A stretch of 8,758 nt of DNA. Origin: Bacteroidota bacterium. Lineage in GTDB: Bacteria; Bacteroidota; Bacteroidia; Bacteroidales; CG2-30-32-10. Of this stretch, positions 6,627-8,758 are shown one piece after another. The translations under genes were made by a program, and so were the position numbers. Below the pieces are notes generated by a model that did no database searches, was not told where the DNA came from, and was given only the letters and a program-made list of their open reading frames with translations. The stretch spans positions 1 to 8,758 of the forward strand of contig JAAXXA010000083.1 in NCBI GenBank assembly GCA_013334735.1. The letters are read 5' to 3'. Positions within the stretch are counted from its first letter, which is position 1. Every line of letters begins with the position of its first letter.

Positions 6627-6687
6627 TAAGACAAAGATTAATAAGTGAACGCTCACGATATGCGTGGGCTTTGCTTATCTTGTCTTA
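6627..6687. repeat. Two-tier imperfect inverted repeat, possible structured RNA
   Basis: The outer arms 6627-6645 and 6674-6687 pair as TAAGACAA, GAT and AAG blocks, with small bulges on the left arm. Inside them 6651-6657 and 6663-6669 form a 7-bp stem (GCTCACG / CGTGGGC, one G-T pair) with a 5-base loop. The region is richer in GC than its surroundings. No coding role is evident. It could be a small RNA, a dispersed intergenic repeat or the remnant of a mobile element end. Confidence 0.5.
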
Positions 6688-6885
6688 GGGGTATAGGTTA
6701 CGTTCAATGTAAATTTAATGCATTTGCTTATCGAATTAGAAAGCATACCAAATTCCTTTTATAAATTATATTTTGTAAAAATACTTTATTAGAAATTTCT
6801 TTTTCACAAGTTATACTCCAAACGGGCTAAATTAGTACTTTTGAATTGCCACGACCTTAGGTAGCTGAGCGAAGCCGAAAAGATC

Positions 6886-6917
6886 AAAAAAAAGACCATC
6901 TAAATTTCAGACAGTCT
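6886..6917 (-). terminator. Rho-independent terminator of ahcY
   Basis: Nine base pairs form between 6893-6901 and 6909-6917 (AGACTGTCT / AGATGGTCT on the minus strand, two G-T pairs) around a 7-base loop, followed on the minus strand by eight T. It lies 21 bases past the ahcY stop codon. A T run on the plus side too makes it potentially bidirectional. Confidence 0.85.
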
Positions 6918-6938
6918 CTTCTTTTTTTAAAACATTTT

Positions 6939-8366
6939 TTAGTACCTGTAATGTTCCGCTTTATATGGACCATCAACAGCTACACCAATATATTCAGCTT
7001 GTTCTTTTGTAAGTTTTGTAAGTTTTACGCCTATTTTTTCGAGGTGCAAACGCGCTACTTCTTCATCTAAATATTTAGGTAAGCGATATACTTTCTTTTC
7101 GTATTTTCCGCGGTTTTTCCACAGGTCAAGTTGAGCGAGAGTTTGGTTTGTAAAGGAATTGCTCATTACAAACGAAGGATGCCCCGTAGCGCAGCCCAGA
7201 TTTACCAAGCGACCTTCAGCAAGCAGGAATATTTCATGTCCGTCAGGGAAAATATATTTATCAACCTGAGGTTTAATAGTTAATTTTTTTATTCCGGGGA
7301 AAGTTTCTAGTTTTTCAACTTGTATTTCATTATCAAAATGACCTATATTGCAAATAATAGCCTGATCTTTCATTCTGGAAAGATGATCAATAGTTATAAC
7401 ATCTTTATTTCCGGTAGTAGTAACATAAATATTTCCTTCGTGTAATGTATCTTCCACAGGAGCAACTTCAAAGCCTTCCATTGCAGCCTGGAGAGCGCAT
7501 ATAGGATCAATTTCGGTAACTATAACTCTTGCGCCATACGATTTCATTGATTTTGCGCAGCCTTTGCCAACATCGCCATAACCGAGAACTACCACAACTT
7601 TTCCTGCTATCATAACATCGGTAGCGCGTTTTATACCATCGGCAAGAGATTCGCGGCAACCATAAAGATTGTCGAATTTTGATTTTGTAACGGAATCATT
7701 AACATTTATAGCAGGTACAAGAAGTTCGCCTTTTTCCATCATTTGATATAAACGATGAACGCCTGTAGTAGTTTCTTCCGAAACCCCTTGCCATTCCTCA
7801 ACAGTTCTGTGCCATTTAGTAGGGTCGTCTTTTAAAGTATTTTTTAAAACCTGTAATATTACGGCTTCTTCGTGGCTTCCTGGTTTAACATCAAGTACGG
7901 ATGAATCGTTTTCAGCGTTATATCCTTTATGAATAAGTAATGTAGCATCGCCACCATCGTCAACGATCATTTGAGGACCTTTACCATCAGGAAATGAAAG
8001 AGCCTGTTCTGTACACCACCAGTATTCTTCGAGTGTTTCGCCTTTCCATGCAAAAACCGGAATGCCGCGTTTTGCAATAGCTGCAGCAGCATGATCCTGT
8101 GTGGAAAAAATATTACAACTAGCCCATCTGACGTTGGCTCCAAGTTCTGCGAGTGTTTCGATAAGTACAGCAGTTTGTATTGTCATGTGCAATGAACCCG
8201 AAATACGTACACCTTTCAAAGGTTTTTGTTTCCCGAACTTTTCGCGGAGAGATACAAGTCCCGGCATCTCTTTTTCGGCAATATCAATTTCTTTTCTTCC
8301 CCATTCTGCAAGGGTGATGTCGGCTACTTTATAAGCTATCATGTTTTCAACTAATTGGTTTTCCAT
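6939..8366 (-). CDS. ahcY: Adenosylhomocysteinase (S-adenosylhomocysteine hydrolase)
   Basis: The 475-residue cytoplasmic enzyme reversibly splits S-adenosylhomocysteine into adenosine and homocysteine, removing the inhibitory by-product of SAM-dependent methylation. Family signatures are complete: SGSLHMTIQTAVLIETL (57-73) with the substrate-site H60, SCNIFSTQDHAAAA (83-96), DDGGD (136-140), SEETTTGVHRL (196-206), NVNDSVTKSKFDNLYGC (221-237) with the catalytic lysine and aspartate, the NAD-binding loop GYGDVGKG (262-269), NIGHFDNEI (340-348), GHPSFVMSNSFTNQ (395-408) and the C-terminal PYKAEHYRY that reaches the neighbouring subunit. Length is normal for the bacterial form with the extra N-terminal segment. 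The ATG at 8366 follows a -7 box by about 24 bases, leaving a very short leader with no room for an SAH riboswitch. It is monocistronic, ending in a strong terminator. Confidence 0.98.
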   Translation of the reverse strand: MENQLVENMIAYKVADITLAEWGRKEIDIAEKEMPGLVSLREKFGKQKPLKGVRISGSLHMTIQTAVLIETLAELGANVRWASCNIFSTQDHAAAAIAKRGIPVFAWKGETLEEYWWCTEQALSFPDGKGPQMIVDDGGDATLLIHKGYNAENDSSVLDVKPGSHEEAVILQVLKNTLKDDPTKWHRTVEEWQGVSEETTTGVHRLYQMMEKGELLVPAINVNDSVTKSKFDNLYGCRESLADGIKRATDVMIAGKVVVVLGYGDVGKGCAKSMKSYGARVIVTEIDPICALQAAMEGFEVAPVEDTLHEGNIYVTTTGNKDVITIDHLSRMKDQAIICNIGHFDNEIQVEKLETFPGIKKLTIKPQVDKYIFPDGHEIFLLAEGRLVNLGCATGHPSFVMSNSFTNQTLAQLDLWKNRGKYEKKVYRLPKYLDEEVARLHLEKIGVKLTKLTKEQAEYIGVAVDGPYKAEHYRY

Positions 8367-8389
8367 TATATTTTTTTTTTATTGAGGTG

Positions 8390-8397
8390 CAAAGGTA
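8390..8397 (-). promoter_or_regulatory. -7 box of the ahcY promoter
   Basis: TACCTTTG on the minus strand fits the Bacteroidota -7 consensus TAnnTTTG and lies 23 bases before the ahcY ATG. No TTTG is found at the expected -33 distance, which is not rare. The same octamer serves the tRNA and higBA promoters in this window. Confidence 0.55.
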
Positions 8398-8443
8398 AAA
8401 AAAATGTTGTAATATTGAATATATGTTTTTATTTAATCGTGCA

Positions 8444-8641
8444 TTAGAAAGCTCGTTTTCGAACGGTTTTCACTTCTTTCATAATATCGTTATCTGTTAA
8501 AGGAACATCAAAAGGGGCGTTAGCAATGTACTTATCAATTTTTTGCTCAACAGTTTCGGATTGAAAGCCCATTCGTTTAACAAGCTTTAATAGTAGATTA
8601 AGGTCTAATTTGTTAGGTACGCGTATGATTAAACTTTCCAT
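8444..8641 (-). CDS. Small antitoxin-like protein, no toxin gene adjacent
   Basis: The 65-residue product begins MESLIIRVPNKLDLNLLLKL, continues with RMGFQSETVEQKIDKYI and ends with VPLTDNDIMKEVKTVRKRAF. The opening strand, the short helices and the LTDxDIMxEVKxVR tail resemble small Bacteroidota antitoxins that precede RelE- or PIN-type toxins; the tail would be the toxin-wrapping segment. Such toxins normally follow at once, but only 77 bases separate this gene from ahcY and they hold no toxin fragment, so it appears to be an orphan. A -7 box lies about 35 bases upstream. The identification rests on resemblance only; it could be an unrelated small protein. Confidence 0.55.
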   Translation of the reverse strand: MESLIIRVPNKLDLNLLLKLVKRMGFQSETVEQKIDKYIANAPFDVPLTDNDIMKEVKTVRKRAF

Positions 8642-8676
8642 ATTTGTTGTTTTTTACAAACCTTCATAATTTTATG

Positions 8677-8684
8677 CAAATATA
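8677..8684 (-). promoter_or_regulatory. -7 box upstream of the small antitoxin-like gene
   Basis: TATATTTG on the minus strand fits TAnnTTTG and lies 35 bases before the ATG at 8641. No matching -33 TTTG is seen at the usual spacing, so support is moderate. It suggests the small gene has its own transcript. Confidence 0.4.
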
Positions 8685-8758
8685 CAAAAACTCAATGTAA
8701 ATGGAATTATACCAGTTGTATTTATAAAATTTATTTTAGAGGGTTAAAAAAATGTTTT

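Larger units (their letters stand above)
6464..6885. other. Long intergenic region without a supported gene
   Basis: About 420 bases separate the operon start from the ahcY terminator. I find no convincing gene on either strand; the longest open stretches are about 30 codons. No CAAAnnTA (minus-strand -7 box) is present, so the operon promoter is unclear. The region does hold a hairpin at 6521-6548, a two-tier inverted repeat at 6627-6687 and a weak REP-like stretch near 6859-6885, each listed separately. Confidence 0.6.

Noticed and set aside
6660..6764. 34-codon plus-strand reading frame in the intergenic region
   Set aside because: It starts inside the inverted repeat, has no domain, and length is within chance expectation.
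8101..8334. Plus-strand open frame opposite ahcY
   Set aside because: Antisense to a fully conserved enzyme.
8367..8443. SAH or SAM riboswitch in front of ahcY
   Set aside because: The -7 box leaves under 25 bases of leader, too short for any known class.

Overview
The window looks like chromosomal DNA of a low-GC member of the Bacteroidota. The grounds are: promoters of the TTTG / TAnnTTTG type (-33/-7) before the initiator tRNA and before a toxin-antitoxin pair, with -7 boxes alone before ahcY and a small 3' gene; few purine-rich ribosome binding sites; a tRNA with no encoded CCA; and very AT-rich intergenic DNA. Every gene I can support is on the minus strand, so transcription runs from high to low coordinates. 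I cannot name the species.

Layout from the right: 8444-8641 is a small antitoxin-like gene with no toxin beside it. 6939-8366 is a complete S-adenosylhomocysteine hydrolase gene (ahcY) with a clear terminator. 6464-6885 has no convincing gene but holds a two-tier inverted repeat, a weak REP-like remnant and a hairpin just before the next operon. 1956-6463 is a tight run of five co-directional accessory genes: a PIN-GNAT-PUA-like (EVE/ASCH-like) fusion, an ASCH protein (ATGA overlap), a two-TM coiled-coil protein, a second PIN-like protein (TTG start) and an AbiH-family protein. A terminator at 1768-1799 closes this run. 1039-1716 is a higBA-type module whose toxin gene is interrupted by one in-frame stop. 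837-908 is initiator tRNA-Met, and 1-790 is the 5' part of era.

The backbone (era, initiator tRNA, ahcY) is housekeeping. Most of the DNA between about 909 and 6885 looks like an acquired defence island: predicted RNases, an acetyltransferase, modified-nucleotide-type PUA-fold domains, a membrane protein, an abortive-infection protein and a decayed toxin-antitoxin pair. A 22/23-base copy of the 5' half of the initiator tRNA lies at 1898-1920, so the higBA segment sits between two tRNA-like repeats. No integrase or transposase is present.

The most promising candidate for an undescribed system is the five-gene operon. Its first two genes place a predicted RNase, an acetyltransferase and a PUA-like reader in one polypeptide, translationally coupled to an ASCH protein of a family that includes an N4-acetylcytidine amidohydrolase. 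The domain assignments are supported by visible motifs; the mechanism and the idea that all five genes act together are inference.
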